From Odontesthes bonariensis (lineage: Eukaryota > Chordata > Actinopteri > Atheriniformes > Atherinopsidae), in NCBI RefSeq assembly GCF_027942865.1, contig NC_134510.1:5366001-5430000 (forward strand): a DNA stretch of 64,000 nt, given 5' to 3'. This document shows, in pieces, positions 63,464 to 64,000 of this stretch. Made by a program: the position numbers and the translations under genes. The stretch's first letter is position 1. Each line of letters opens with the position of its first letter. The notes under the pieces were generated by a model. It was given only the letters and a program-made list of their open reading frames with translations. It made no database searches and was not told the origin of the DNA.

Positions 63464-64000
63464 TCCATCCATCCATCCATTATCTTCTGCTGCTCCAGTC
63501 GGGTCGCGGGGGCAGCAGCTTGAGCAAAGAGACCCAGACGTCCCTGTCCCCGGCCACTTCCTCCAGCTCTTCTGGGGGGACCCCGAGGCGTTCCCAGGCC
63601 AGCCGAGAAACATAGTCTCTCCAACGTGTCCTGGGTCTTCCCCGGGGCCTCTTCCCAGTGGGACGGGCCCGGAACACCTCACCGGGGAGGCGTCCAGGAG
63701 GCATCCTAACCAGATACCCGAGCCACCTCATCTGACTCCTCTCGATGCGGAGGAGCAGCGGTTTTACTCCGAGCCCCTCCCGGATGACCGAGCTTCTCAC
63801 CCTATCTCTAAGGGAGAGCCCAGACACCCTGCGGAGGAAACTCATTTCGGCCGCTTGTATTCGCGATCTCGTTCTTTTGGTCACTACCCACAGCTCGTGA
63901 CCATAGGTGAGGATAGGAACATAGATTGACCGGTAAATCGAGAGCTTCGCCTTCTGGCTCAGCTCCTTCTTCACCACGACGGGCCGGTGCAGAGCCCGCA
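63464..64000 (-). mobile_element. RTE-X/Expander-like LINE, 3' end (continues beyond window)
   Basis: The (CATC)n tail at 63464-63480 is followed on the minus strand by the C-terminal LINE region: [40 protein letters not shown] and [20 protein letters not shown], ending LLPPRPDWSSRR. It is closely related to 47860-48350. The 5' part lies outside the window. Confidence 0.85.

Larger units (their letters stand above)
30651..64000 (+). mobile_element. Kolobok-like TTAA transposon (right end not in window)
   Basis: At 30651 a TTAA is followed by AGGCCCACTTCCATCG, the TTAA-AGG form of Kolobok-type ends. The flank before it (ATTACACAAAAAGTCAAATC, ending TGATTTG-TTAA) matches 23975-24014, where the same TTAA runs on into GCTTGTGG. 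That paralogue acts as an unoccupied site. Inside lie a + strand P2X7-tail gene and a convergent - strand Kolobok-type transposase (60489-61840). With the provirus (31411-59578) and Tc1 removed, the visible part would be about 3.3 kb. The right end is beyond 64000 or lost, so the boundary is inferred. Confidence 0.5.

Overview
The window looks like intergenic and intronic DNA from a ray-finned (teleost-type) fish. I infer this from the repeat families: Tc1 with fish-type termini, Rex1/CR1-like and RTE-X-like LINEs, PIF/Harbinger, hAT, Kolobok-like TTAA elements, a Ngaro-like element, retrovirus-like LTR elements and tRNA-derived units. Species cannot be named. Nearly every long ORF belongs to a mobile element. 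The only intact-looking non-transposase gene is a four-exon P2X7-tail ('ballast')-domain gene, and it may itself be transposon cargo.

Layout. 1-9.3 kb: GCTAAT-rich low-complexity DNA is split by a hAT element (303-1251) and by a Ngaro-like element in minus orientation (about 1445-9122) with split direct repeats. The latter encloses two minisatellites, an odd tRNA and a broken THAP exon. 9.4-16.4 kb: two PIF/Harbinger elements. The second carries a LINE, which in turn carries a solo LTR. 18-31 kb: remains of a tRNA-rich region (Glu, Gly and other fragments in repeated units), with a TTAA fold-back element, a 70-bp minisatellite, two hAT insertions and a Harbinger element with an apparently intact transposase.

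30.65-64 kb: a TTAA-AGG terminus opens what I read as a Kolobok-like transposon. It encodes a P2X7-tail protein on + (exons at 31.0, 59.6, 59.8 and 60.3 kb) and a decayed transposase on -. The two coding regions overlap tail to tail by 20 bp. Intron 1 of the P2X7-tail gene is 28.5 kb because a retrovirus-like provirus (31411-59578, TSD ATATC) sits in it. That provirus is filled with an inverted relative, Rex1-like LINEs, an RTE-X LINE, hAT pieces and a very young 9.27-kb LTR element (49138-58404). The young element has 2370-bp LTRs and a gag-like ORF but no pol. A Tc1 element and a second RTE-X LINE close the window.

Most insertions are dated relative to each other by exact target-site duplications: hAT 8 bp (four times), retrovirus-like 5 bp, gag-only LTR element 4 bp, solo LTR 4 bp, RTE-X 12 bp. 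The most notable items are the Kolobok/P2X7-tail pairing, the gag-only LTR element, the Ngaro-type repeat order and a tRNA with a Lys body and a Thr anticodon.
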